Source of the DNA: Monoraphidium neglectum
Lineage: Eukaryota > Chlorophyta > Chlorophyceae > Sphaeropleales > Selenastraceae
Direction: 5' to 3'
DNA length: 13,465 bases
Assembly (NCBI RefSeq): GCF_000611645.1
Contig: NW_014012100.1
Coordinates: 1 to 13,465 of the forward strand
The position numbers were made by a program, and so were the translations under genes. The notes under the pieces were generated by a model, which saw nothing but the letters and a program-made list of their open reading frames with translations, ran no database searches and had not been told where the DNA came from. Positions 1 through 9,481 of the stretch are shown here, piece by piece; the stretch's first letter is position 1; each line of letters starts with the position of its first letter.

Positions 1-286
1 GGCGGCGACAGGGGCGGGGGTGCGGGCGTGCAGCAGAGGGTAGCGTCTGCGGCTGTGGCAGGGGCGGGCGGTTGTTGCTGGTGGGGCTGGGAGGCCTGGG
101 CGCGGCGCGGGGCCGGGCTAGGCGCCCCCGGTGCAGCGGCGGCGTGGGGTCCGAAGTGTGGCGAGTTGGGCGACTTGACACCTATCTCGCTTTTGGGGTG
201 GCTTTCGTAAAGGATGGGGTGCGTGTGCAAGGCCACTGTGTCAGCTTGCCACGTCCCTCATATACACGGCCCTCGTCTCCCGGCAG
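1..286 (+). other. 3' part of an intron of the kinesin gene
   Basis: No frame in this stretch resembles the kinesin segment that should precede the first visible exon. It ends in a pyrimidine-rich tract and a CAG acceptor at 284-286, directly before an exon that opens in phase 0. I read it as the downstream part of an intron whose donor lies before the window. The open frames here are glycine, alanine and arginine rich and look like by-products of the high GC content. Confidence 0.6.
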
Positions 287-2005
287 GCCCAGTGCAGCAG
301 CCCCGAGCGGCCCAGCGGCATGGAGCGCCGCTGCTCTGCCCTGCTGTCGGGCCCGTTCCCCGCCGGCGCGCTGTACACTGGCGGCGGCGCCGTCAGCGGC
401 AGCGGCGCAGCGGGCAGCGGCGCCTCGACCCCGCGGGACCGGGGCGGCGGCGGCGGCAACGGCGGCGGCGGCGGCGGCGGCGAGCGGGAGGAGGTGCGGA
501 TTTCGGAGCGGCCCGTCGGGCGCGACGGCAGGGTGGTCCCCGAGGTGGTGGGCGTGAACCAGGTGGTTGTGGAAGACGTGGGGGCTCTGATCTCATTCTT
601 CAATGAGTGCTGCGAAAACAGGAGCGTCGCGAGCACGCGCATGAACGACCGCAGCAGCAGGAGCCACGCCATATACACCGTGGTGCTGCACCGGACGGTG
701 GTGGAGGTGTCTGAGGACAGCGGGAAGGTGCGGCGCGGGGGGCGGCGCGGGCGCGCCCGGGGTCGGCAGCGCGGGCGCGTGCCGCGGCTCTCCCGAATGC
801 GAGTGGTTTGAGATACCTCGCGGTGGCCGGCAGCGACAGCCTGTGCTCGCATCTGTCACTGCCATAACCCCTTGGGAGTTACGTCACTCACACGTGCTGT
901 TTATGCCCCGTCCAATCGCCAACACAGGTGCGGACAACGTCTTTTGAGTCAAAGTTCCACCTCGTTGACTTGGCGGGCAGCGAGCGGGTCAAGCGCAGCG
1001 GCGTCACTGGGCAGGTGTGCAGAGCGCGCGGCGGCGGCCGCTGCGCCGGCCCGCTGCTTTGAGTCGCGCGCCGCGGCCTGGCGTCGCCGGGTCTGAGCCT
1101 CGGGCACTGGGTATGCTGCACGCACGGGGCGGCGGCTGGCCACTTGCGATCTGCCCTGTGGCCACGGCCGGCAGCTGAGCGCCTTGCTTGCCGAGGTTCC
1201 ACAAACGCGGCGCCCTGCGACACTGATGGACACAGGCGTTCAAGGAGGCGACCCACATCAACAGCGGCCTGCTGGCCTTGGGAAACGTCATCGTCGCCCT
1301 GAGCGAGCCCGTCGCTGGCGGCGGCACCGGCCCCGACAACGCCACGCACACCGGCAGCAACGGCAGCGGCGCCGGCAGCGGCAGCGGCGCGCTCACCACG
1401 GGCGGCGGCGGCGGCGCGGCGCGGCGGGCGCACATCCCGTACCGAGACTCGAAGCTGACGCGGCTGCTGCAGGATAGTCTGGGCGGCAACAGCCTCACGG
1501 TGCTCATCAGCTGCATCAGCTCGTGCGAGGCCGATTTTGAGGAGACGGCCAACACCCTCAAATACGCAAACAGGTGGGCAGGGGAGGGGGAGGCGCAGGG
1601 GGCTTCCCGGCCCGCACCCACACACCTGCAGGGTGTGCGGCCGGCCCGAGGTTGCCGTCCCGCCGGGGGGGGCTCCGAAGGCCTGCGTGGCGCGTGTGTT
1701 TGCCCAGTCTGGCAGCCCAGCCTTGCGGACAGCATGCTGCACAACACTGTACATCGCTGCCTTCTTGGCTCAGCCTCTGTGGTATACACACACACACACA
1801 CACACACACGCACAAGCACACGCACACACATACATATGCACGCCTACCTACATCAACTCCTTTCCCCCTGTCCCCCAAAGGGCGTGCCGCATCAAGAACA
1901 CCCCGCTGCCGGCCAAGTACTCTACCCTGGAGGAGGACCTGCTGCCCATGCTGCCAGAGGGCGGCGCGGGGATGGGCATGGTGCAGATCCAGGTGGCGGC
2001 TTCAC

Positions 2006-2043
<38 letters not shown>

Positions 2044-4271
2044 CACACGCATCCACACCTTGAATTCCGGCGACATGTGCACACGCAAAGCAGCAAGTGT
2101 CCTGGTGCGTCGCCGCCGCGTCTATGCAAAGCCCTCTACGGCAGAACGCCGCCCGTGCCCTACTGCCTGGCGGCCCACATACGGCCAGGCCGCGCCGTTG
2201 GGGACTAGCAGCGAGGCGCCAAACTCTGATCATCCAACCCCTGACTCGAAATTCGCACCCTAGGCGCTGCTGGAGGATCACGCAAAGCTGAAGGAGATGC
2301 GGGAGAAGAGGGAGGCCGATAAGGTCGCGGTCGCGGAGAAGAGGTGCGGGCCCGGCGTGGCTTGGGGTTGAGGGTGTGTTTTGGGGGGGAAGGGGGCTTG
2401 CCGCGTCCCTGGTCCCTCGGTCGGTGCTGCCGCTGGGGTCATGCGGGGCGGCTCGGGCCGGGGGCCGCACCGGATGCATACGGTATGCGCTCGCAAACGC
2501 AGCAGGCGAGCAAATCAACGGCCCATTGAGTGAGGGCAGGGAGCTTGGAGCGTGGCGGCGGTCGCTTCGGGGAAATCGCGATGCACGTCAGCGGCACCGC
2601 CCTGCGCCGCAGGCTGTCTGAGCTGCGCGCCATGAAGGAGGCCGAGTCGAAGAAGCCCGGGTTCCAGCGGCTGCGCATCATGCAGTACGACGAGCTGCGG
2701 CGCAAGCTCACCAGCAGCCAGGGCCTGACGGTCGGCAGAGAGGCGGTGAGGGCGGTGGCAGTTGATGCATGGCCCGAGAGAAAGCGCGGGGTGGCTTTTG
2801 AGTTCCCTTGGTGGGGTGGTGGCAGCTTCCTGATGGCCTGACTCGCGCTTGCTGGGTTCCAAGCAGCGTTGAGGCACCGATCTCCAGCTGTCGCTGACGT
2901 GGGTTTAAACATGAACGCCGCGGCAGGTGATCGGCGACGAGACGCTGGCGGGCTTCAGGAAGCGCGAGGAGGACGGGGGCGGCGCTGCCGACGGCGAGGG
3001 CGCCGCCAGCGGCCCGGGGTACAGCCGCCCCACGACCGCCAGCCGCGGCGCGGCGGGCGTGAGCGGCAGCGGGCGCGGCAGCCCGGTGTCGGGGGCGGGG
3101 CGGGCGGCGAGCGCGTCGCCCAGGGACGTGTACACGCCCCGCAAGTCCAGGTGGGAACGGCGCGGCGGCGCCCCGCGCCACACCAACGCAAAAACGCTAG
3201 CGCACCTGCACCTGCTTTGCATTCCTGAGGCAAATGCTCGAGGATGGAAGCTCACCCACCTTCGTCTGCCTGTTTGCTCTACGGGGAGGGTGAGTGGTCG
3301 CTACGGTCTCCGGGTGCAGGCGCTCATAACAGCCGCGGGCCGCCGGCGCCGACGCTGGGCGCCCCCTTACCCCCGCCCCGCCGCAGGCCCGCCAGCAGCA
3401 GCACTCCCGGCGGCTCGCCCGCGCGGCCGCCCGTGCTCGTCGGCCGCGCCGGCGGCCGCGCGTCGGTGGCGGAGGTGCTCATGGTGCGGCACGGCCCCGA
3501 GGCAGACTGCTTGCTCGAGGAGGGGCCCGAGGGGGACGCCCCGGAGGCAGGCGTGCAGACGGAGGGACTGTCTGGCGGCGGCGGCGCTGGTGGCACGGGC
3601 GGCGGCTGGGCGCTGGCTGCGGGCGCAGGCGCAGGCGCCGGGGAGGAGGGGCTGGCGGCCGCAAAGATCCGCTGCAAGGGTGGGTGTCTCGTGGTGTCCC
3701 GGGGATTGGGGGGGGGTAAGGTTGGCCGAGGAGAAGGCTCCCCGTCAGGGCCACCTGCTTGGCCCAAGCAGGGGTTCTGCCGAGCACTGCTCGGCAGGAC
3801 GTGCGAGCGCTTACGCCTGCGGGCTGTTGCTGGCACTGGCAGCGAGCAGTGCAGTGGTGGCCCCGGCCATGGGTATGGGGCGCCTCCCAGCGCGCCTCAT
3901 CAGCACCAGTCTTGCCGTTCCGCACAGTAGATCCAAATGCATGAAACCCACCGAATGCACGTCCCGCCAAAACCGCAGCTGCCAGCATCGACGAGGGCAT
4001 GCAGACCTCCCCCATCGCCACCAGCGGCGGCGATTTGATAAAGGCCTGGCACAGCGGCGCCGACGCCGCCGATGAGATGCCGGACAATGCCGGGTACGAG
4101 GCGCCGGCGGCCCCCGAGGCGCCCGAGCAGCAGCGGGAGCAGCAGGAGCGGCAGCAGCAGGAGCAGCAGCAGCGGCGGCAGCAGCAGGCCGCTGCCATGG
4201 CGGACGAGGCGGATGGGCCGGATGAGGCGGCGGCGGCGGTGCAGGAGATAGCGGAAGCGGCGCCGGATCCC

Positions 4272-4358
<87 letters not shown>

Positions 4359-5174
4359 CAGCAGGAGCATCAGCAGCAAGCAGAGGGGCCCTTCTCACCG
4401 TTTGTGCAGCTCGAGTTCAAGCCGCGGCCAAACGACGAGGGCGCCCAGCGCAGCGCAGCGGACGCGCCGGCCGCGGCCGTGGCGCCCCCGCCCGACACGG
4501 CGCCCCCCGCCCCGTCCATCCCCGCCGTCGCGCCGCCGCAGCTGCTCGCCAGGTTCCGCGTCAACCACCATGACAGCATGGCGGTGTTTACAGCGGCCAC
4601 GGCGGAGGACTTCAGGGACGTGGTTGGGCTGCTGCCGGCGAACAGCGCGCTGCCCGCCAGCGACAAAATGTGCTACCTGCTCGGCCGCCTGGAGGTGGGT
4701 GGATCCAGATTTGGGAATGGAAGACGAGCAGGCGGGGATCAGAGGTCGGGGTGCAGGGACTGTCTTTTCGGCTTCTGCGCTGGGCGGGCGAGTGGTCGCG
4801 ACGTTGCGGCTTGGAGCAAGGGGCGGGGCGACAGCAACGTGCATGCAAGGGTTAAGGGCCAAGGAGGCATGTAGGAAAGGGATCCAAGCGCGCACGCGCA
4901 ACCGCCGCGCCCGCGCCACAGGTCAACTGCGGCGGCCCCGGCGGCCTGCAGCACGCGCTCGCGCGCGTCGCGGCCGGCGAGGCGTCCATGGGCGAGGCCG
5001 TGGGCCCCGCGGTCGGCTGCCTCATGGCGACGATGGGCACGAGCCTGATTGCGGACTGCATATTCGATTTCGAAAACCCGGAGGAGCTGGAGGGGGCGGG
5101 GCAGGAGCAGCGGCTGGAGCTCTGGGGACTGCAGGTGTGTGTGTGTGTGTAAGTGAGTGGGTTTGCGTGTGTGC

Positions 5175-5207
<33 letters not shown>

Positions 5208-5667
5208 TGTGTAGGTGGAGGGTAAGGGCAGGCGGGGCTACGCGCTGGCGTAGGTGGCGCCGGGCATGCTGCAGGGAGAGGCAGGGGGTCGCCTTGTGAG
5301 GAAGGCCGTACGTGATGGCGGAGGCACACAGGAGTGTTACTTAGGCACTGATGAGTTTAAATTGGGGGGGTGTGGGTGTTTCAGCCAGCAGAGAACGTAT
5401 GAGTGGGGGTGGGTAGTTTCGCGAAAAAGCGGTGCTCGCAGTCGGCGCCTGCGGACCCGCCAAGACGCAGCCGTGACGTCTCGCCCCCGCAGATCCCGCA
5501 CAACCTCGCGGTGCGGCCTGCACTGGTGCCCGCAACCTTGGACGACGCCGCGGGGTCCCTCCACTCTGTGGAATCCTCCTGGTCGCCCGCTCAGCAGCAG
5601 CAACAGCAGCAACATCATCAGCAGCGGCAGCAGCGGCAGCTCATCAGCGGCATGTCGACTATCGGCA

Positions 5668-5698
<31 letters not shown>

Positions 5699-6008
5699 GC
5701 AGCAGGACCTGCATTGGAGCAGTGCGGACCGCCTCAATGTGTCTGTCGGCCTCCTCTACGCGCTCTGCGCGGCCGCCCAGGCCGCCGGCGCGCGCGCGGG
5801 CTTCTGCGTCCCGCGCCCGCAGCTGCTCAAGCGCTGGCTGCAGGCCGGCGTGAAGATGCGTCAGGTGCAGGGGCCCGCGAAGCTGATCTACCCGCCGAGC
5901 GCGCACGACTACGTGTACTACAAGGGCAGCACCGTGGCGTTCTTTCTGGTGGAGGAGGTCAGGGCGTCGCTGGAGCAGGTGCTGTCGGTCGTGCACGAGG
6001 CGGCGTGA
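287..6008 (+). CDS. Kinesin-family motor protein, 3' part (5' end off window)
   Basis: ATP-driven microtubule motor; the P-loop half is upstream. Exons: 287-727, 928-1014, 1236-1573, 1881-1992, 2264-2343, 2613-2745, 2927-3150, 3387-3679, 3979-4694, 4922-5134, 5493-6008. All junctions are GT-AG and phases agree, giving 1050 codons plus TGA. Counting from 287, a glycine-rich stretch (about residues 31-65) precedes the strand before switch I. Switch I NDRSSRSH is at 120-127, switch II DLAGSE at 161-166, [12 protein letters not shown] at 184-195, [19 protein letters not shown] at 242-260 and LKYANR at 284-289. These resemble kinesin-4 type motors, but the family call is tentative. A G/S/T-rich insertion (202-241) sits in loop 12. 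A short charged helix (327-353) could be a coiled coil. Ser/Gly/Pro-rich and Gln-rich linkers follow (about 400-710). Two more ordered regions (about 735-890 and 930-1050) match nothing I recognise. The 3' neighbour is convergent. Motor identity is firm; the C-terminal function is unknown. Confidence 0.9.
443..481 (+). repeat. (GGC)n tract coding polyglycine in the kinesin
   Basis: A run of GGC codons interrupted once by AAC encodes a glycine stretch just upstream of the strand leading to switch I. It lies within an in-frame exon, so length changes in steps of three would alter only the glycine loop. GGC runs are common in high-GC algal coding sequence. Confidence 0.85.
1786..1840 (+). repeat. 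(AC)n microsatellite, intron upstream of kinesin exon 1881-1992
   Basis: Twelve uninterrupted AC units (1786-1809) are followed by degenerate CA-rich sequence to about 1840. The tract lies in intron 1574-1880 and ends about 40 bases before the acceptor at 1880. Confidence 0.95.
2007..2041 (+). repeat. (AC)17 microsatellite, intron downstream of kinesin exon 1881-1992
   Basis: About 17 perfect AC units begin 14 bases after the splice donor at 1993, inside intron 1993-2263. They are followed by a CA-rich degenerate tail. With the tract at 1786-1840 this places AC repeats in the same orientation on both sides of the 112-base exon. Confidence 0.95.
4275..4379 (+). repeat. (CAG)10-(GAGCAG)9 coding repeat, Gln and Glu-Gln tract of the kinesin
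   Basis: Ten CAG codons are followed by nine GAGCAG hexamers and a short CAG/CAT-rich tail, all in the reading frame of exon 3979-4694. They encode ten glutamines and then nine Glu-Gln pairs. A looser Gln/Glu-rich stretch precedes the repeat from about 4126. The antisense strand of this tract gives an open frame of polyleucine, which is a by-product. The tract lies in the linker between motor and C-terminal region. Confidence 0.95.
5135..5214 (+). repeat. (GT)n microsatellite starting at a splice donor
   Basis: Eight GT units (5135-5150) begin exactly at the donor that ends kinesin exon 4922-5134. After AAGTGAGTGG the run resumes as imperfect GT/GC repeats to about 5214, all inside intron 5135-5492. 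The first unit supplies the invariant GT of the donor. Better donor-like strings GTAAGT (5149-5154) and GTGAGT (5153-5158) lie just inside. Confidence 0.9.
5670..5696 (+). repeat. (GGC)9 tract coding polyglycine, last kinesin exon
   Basis: Nine GGC units in frame encode a glycine run. It follows a Gln/His-rich stretch (about 5590-5640) and separates the two more ordered segments of the kinesin C-terminal region. Confidence 0.9.
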
Positions 6009-6538
6009 CGGCCGTTTCCCCCCGCGTGCGGGCGGCGGCGGCGGCGGCGGCGGTTGCAGCTGCGGCGTGCAGACTAGAATAGACTTGGTTTGCGTTTTCT
6101 TCTTCTTGACGAGCATCGGTGCCGGATTTGTGCAGCAGGGGGAGGGGCGCCCGCGGGGGCGCGGCTTTGCGATGAGAGGCAGGGCTTGCATAGAGTTTGG
6201 GGGGCTTCTCCACGCGCGGGGCGTTTCGGAGACGGCAGGCGCGATCAAGGTCTGCAAGGCGCGCAGTTTGGGGCGTCAACTGTGGCCGCCACCCGGCTGC
6301 GGGCCCTGCAGCCATGTCGCCCTCGCCGGCCCTTTGTGCACGCAACCGGCAAGGGCCGCTTCGAGGCCCGGGCGCGCCGCCGCGCGCCGTTTCAAGCGCA
6401 AAGCTGCCTGCAACTTGGACTCCGTGCTGCTGCCCCGTGCTCAAAACGGGCCAAGCCTGCCTCTGGTGCTGACTTTGTATCAACGGCGCCCCCTGTCCGG
6501 CGGTGACCCGAGCGGCGGCACAGCGTGCGCCGCTCGAA

Positions 6539-6543
6539 TGTAA
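6539..6543 (+). terminator. Candidate poly(A) signal TGTAA, kinesin transcript
   Basis: This is the only TGTAA I find on the plus strand between the kinesin stop at 6008 and the next gene. TGTAA is the usual poly(A) signal of chlorophycean algae, with cleavage typically 10-20 bases downstream. It would give a 3' untranslated region of roughly 550 bases. Confidence 0.45.
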
Positions 6544-6616
6544 TTGCTATCGCAGTTCCGCCCCTCAGCGCCACCCATTTGGGCCACCAGAGCACACCGC
6601 AGCTGCAATGAAAGGA

Positions 6617-6621
6617 TTACA
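6617..6621 (-). terminator. Candidate poly(A) signal TGTAA, TMBIM transcript
   Basis: The plus strand reads TTACA, so the minus-strand transcript reads TGTAA, 615 bases beyond the TMBIM stop codon. I see no other copy on that strand in the gap. It faces the plus-strand signal at 6539-6543 with 73 bases between them. Confidence 0.45.
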
Positions 6622-7235
6622 TAATGAAGCAACGCGCTGGTCCAAGATGGTTGGAGTCCAAGCAAGTGCTGCTGTTGAGTTGACCGTCGATCGGCCGAGC
6701 GGGCGCCAGTTGTGGAGTTTGCTTGCAGAGATACAAAGGAAAATCATAATGTCAACTTGTCAAGGGGGGGATGCAGGCAAGGGGAGCGGCACACAGAGCG
6801 CGACGTTCAGGCGGTTCTGTGGGGGCAATGCTTTGATGCATGAGCCGTGCACGAGCTTCGAATCAGCAATCAACGCCAAGATTTGAGCGAGGCGCTCGGG
6901 TGCTCTTCTCAAAAGTAACAAAGAGAGCGTCAGGTGCAAGGGGAGGCCATCTCTGATGGCGTGGCCCCGGCAATTCACTGCCAGCGCTGACGGGCCATCC
7001 TGCTTCAATCGTCAAAATATTGCGTTGCGTCGAGTCACGTGCGGCGCCGCCGCCGCGCGGCCGCCTCGGAGACCGTAGGGCTGCTCGTACGGCCGGGCGC
7101 ACAAGAAACTAGAGCCGGTGCCCTGGCCGGCGCCACCGCTGCGTCAGTGAGCGCCGCCGCCGCGACCCCGCGGCCCGAGCCCTGCCGCCTGTTGCACCGC
7201 CTGCTCTGGCGCGTGTGCGATTGTGCGCCCGTCGG

Positions 7236-8880
7236 TCAGTCGTCCTCGCGCCCCAACAGCTGCAAGATGAACAGGAAAACGTTTATCAGGTCCACGTATA
7301 TATTGAGGGCCGCCACAATGGGTTCGTCAACCGAGATGGACACTGAGTGCTCTCCAGATATCAACAGCTGCGCGGCCGAGGCGCGAGAGGGGAGAGAGGG
7401 GGGTCTGAAAAGGCTGGGCGGCGCAGGGCAGGGCCGCGCTTGCCTGCAGCTGCATGAGGCGCACACGCCGTCGCCCGGGGACCCGTGGCCGCTCGCGCTG
7501 CACCCTCCTCACAGCCTGCGTGCCCTCGCCGCCTGCACGGCCTGCGAGCTCCACGCTCCGCCGCATGCGCAGGCTGAACCCGCGCCCACAGCTGCATGTG
7601 TGACACGCTCGGGTGTACCGTGCTCCGTTTTCAACCCCCCGATCCCTAACCTTGGACCAACAACGCGGAAACTGCCTCCCCCGGCCCCCCCCACCTGGAC
7701 ATCGTAAACGAGGTAGCAGCAAAAAACCAGGGCGCCGCTGCCTGCTATCAGCAGGTCCAGCACTTTGAGGCGCGGCAGCAGCGCGCTGGCCAGTGTGCCA
7801 AGCAGCAGGATCCAGACGGCGCTGTAGAGCATGCCGCCAGAGGCCGTGAAGTCGTAGCGCGTCTGCATTGCGTACGCCACCTGTCGCGCGGTCAAAGGTG
7901 AAAGGAGAGTGGTTGGGTCGGGGCCGTAGCCAGAGTCGGGGGGTGTTGCTTGAGAGGCATTCGCGAGCGCTTGATGCCTAGCGCACATGCACACATATCA
8001 CTCTGGGCAGGTCGGCGGCACTGCTGGCCCCTGCTTGAGCCCGTCCCCGTCTCGCCGCACAAGAGGCTCGAGCGCCCAGAGCGCCAAGGGTCCGCACCAG
8101 TGCCAGCGACACCGCCGCGGTCATCACGACCGCCATGAGCACCGTCGGCGTGCTGTATGCCGCGCAGGAGACGCCGACGAGCACGCCTTGCGCAGCAGTG
8201 AACACTCCCAGCAGCAGGATGTTGGAAGGGAACGACCGCCGCGCCGACTCGCTGCACACCAGGCAGATGAGCGTCCCGAACGTGACGATCGCCGCGAGCG
8301 GCACGGCCCACTGGTTGTGGCTGAGCCACGCGCGGCCAGGGCCAAAGGGGAAGGGCGCGGCGATCGCCGCGGTCAGCAGCAGCTGTGCACACACGATGCC
8401 GAGGACCTTCCGAAGGAACCCGTGCCGCATGGCGCGGGTAGCATACAGCAGATCTGTTCCCATTCCAAAGTCGCCGCCGTTTGGGTAGCCGCCGCCACCG
8501 AAGTAGCCGCCGCCGCCGGCGCCGCCGAAGCCCGGTGGAGGTGCTGGGCCGGCGCGGTAGTGCGGCGCGGGCGTCAGCAGCGGCGCCGTGGGGTCCGGGG
8601 AGGGGGCGGAGGCGTACTGGTAGCTGTAGGGCACGCCGCCGGGGCCGATGGCGGCCGCGCCGGGGGGCAGCGGCGGCGGGACGCCGCCCCAGCCGGGCGT
8701 GGCGCCGGTCATGGAGTGGTTTGGCTGCATCGCGGCGCGGCTGACGGGCAGGCCGGCGCCGGGGGGCGGCGGGTGGCCGGGCGAGAAGCCGGGCGGGGGC
8801 GCGCCCTGCCAGGTGGCGCCGGGCGCGATGGCGCAGGGCGCCGAGGGCGCCACATCATCGTACGCGTCCGGCTGCTTCAT
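7236..8880 (-). CDS. Lifeguard/TMBIM (Bax inhibitor-1 superfamily) membrane protein
   Basis: Family members are multi-pass ER, Golgi or vacuolar membrane proteins that leak calcium and restrain cell death. Exons in transcript order are 8880-8098, 7880-7695 and 7367-7236; all junctions are GT-AG, phase 0, giving 366 residues. Residues 1-150 are a Pro/Gly-rich cytosolic tail, as in the GRINA/LFG branch. Predicted membrane segments are about 161-179, 191-209, 220-240, 244-265, 276-296, 300-319 and 340-361. Family hallmarks are TRYDFT (268-273), the GGML start of segment five, YLVYDVQ with Asp321, GEHS (328-331) and YVDLINVF with Asp348. The two Asp residues match the pH-sensing pair known from the bacterial homologue YetJ. 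ATG at 8880 is the first in-frame ATG after a TAG at 9118-9120. The gene is divergent from RPS14 and convergent with the kinesin. Confidence 0.93.
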
Positions 8881-8910
8881 GCCTGCCGCTGCTGCTGACG
8901 CTGACGCGCG

Positions 8911-8923
8911 ATGATGGTGGTGG

Positions 8924-8949
<26 letters not shown>
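8911..8949 (-). repeat. (CAG)8 plus CAC/CAT tract in the TMBIM 5' leader
   Basis: On the minus strand eight CAG units (8949-8926) run into CAC and CAT triplets. The tract lies 31 or more bases upstream of the chosen ATG at 8880 and in the same open frame, where it would read as Gln then His. Because no ATG precedes it in frame after the TAG at 9118-9120, I place it in the 5' untranslated region. Confidence 0.85.
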
Positions 8950-8955
<6 letters not shown>

Positions 8956-9115
8956 GTTGAGGGCGCGGCGTGGGGAGGTGAAAGCTCCTGTGCTGCTGGA
9001 GTGTGCGCCACCCTGGCAGCAGCAAGGCGGGATGGGTGGCGCGGCTAATGCGCCGCTGTGGTCGTGCCGCACGATTGTGCGTGCGTGGCCGCACGCTACA
9101 GGCCAGGCGGCTGGA

Positions 9116-9123
9116 TTCTATAA
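9116..9123 (-). promoter_or_regulatory. TATA-like element for the TMBIM gene
   Basis: The minus strand reads TTATAGAA in an AT-richer patch. A start about 30 bases downstream would give a leader of roughly 210 bases before the ATG at 8880. It would also exclude an out-of-frame upstream ATG at 9190. This is one weak motif match in a region without other support. Confidence 0.25.
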
Positions 9124-9447
9124 CCTTTGGCTCTGAGAGCCGTTCTTGATGGCAAGGCTGAGGTTGTGAACAAGCTTGCGTGGAGCACACTGTTTAGATG
9201 TGTGATCTACTCTAGCTCTACTTTGTCTGGGTGGTGGAACGGGTCCTAGCTTTGCGTTGCACAGCGTCAAGGAAAACCACATATGAGGGGGTCTACAGGC
9301 CATTTCGGACCCAGTTTGTCTCGCAACACCTGTGCCCCTCGGGTTTCTGTTCGCATGCCGCGCCTCCTCTAAGCACCAAGACGCGGTAGACTCGGCCTTT
9401 TTGCCCTGTGCGTTCACAGCAGCCCTCTGCTGTGCTTCTGCATTCGC

Positions 9448-9481
9448 GCTAGTGAGGCCGCCCCGTGTGCCCTGCACTAGC
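9448..9481 (+). other. Inverted repeat just upstream of the RPS14 start
   Basis: GCTAGTG (9448-9454) and CACTAGC (9475-9481) can pair as a 7-base stem with a 20-base GC-rich loop, ending 11 bases before the ATG. It could be a leader hairpin or a chance match. Confidence 0.3.

Larger units (their letters stand above)
6009..7235. other. Convergent 3' flanks of the kinesin and TMBIM genes
   Basis: No convincing coding sequence lies between the stop codons of the two facing genes. The open frames are short, arginine/alanine rich and lack recognisable motifs. The region includes a GGC run near 6032-6053 and two facing TGTAA motifs. Most of it is best read as the 3' untranslated regions of the two genes: about 530 bases on the kinesin side and about 615 on the other. 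Nothing here looks like an RNA gene. Confidence 0.55.

Noticed and set aside
1..286. Kinesin P-loop exon at the window start
   Set aside because: No frame shows a GxxxxGKT/S motif or the segment that normally precedes switch I, so those exons must lie upstream.
2927..4075. A single 382-residue plus-strand frame read as an independent gene
   Set aside because: Its start is a GTG at an exon boundary directly after a CAG acceptor. Only the first 224 bases are coding; beyond 3150 the frame continues through an intron by chance while the spliced frame switches.
3811..4398. Antisense open frames (Ala/Pro-rich, and polyLeu at 3900-4379) over the kinesin Gln-rich exon
   Set aside because: They are the reverse complement of the CAG/GAGCAG repeat and its GC-rich flanks. 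The plus-strand frame has matching splice phases on both sides, and the antisense frames show no domain or splice logic.
3979..6008. A separate gene starting at ATG 3999 downstream of the kinesin
   Set aside because: The split codon across 3679/3979 restores the frame exactly, the acceptor is good, and I see no TGTAA signal or promoter between. A split gene is not excluded without cDNA, so the question is kept in the findings.
8855..9190. Upstream open frame from ATG 9190 overlapping the TMBIM start
   Set aside because: It would matter only if transcription starts above 9190. The TATA-like site at 9116-9123 would place the start below it, and the frame encodes Ala/Pro low complexity.
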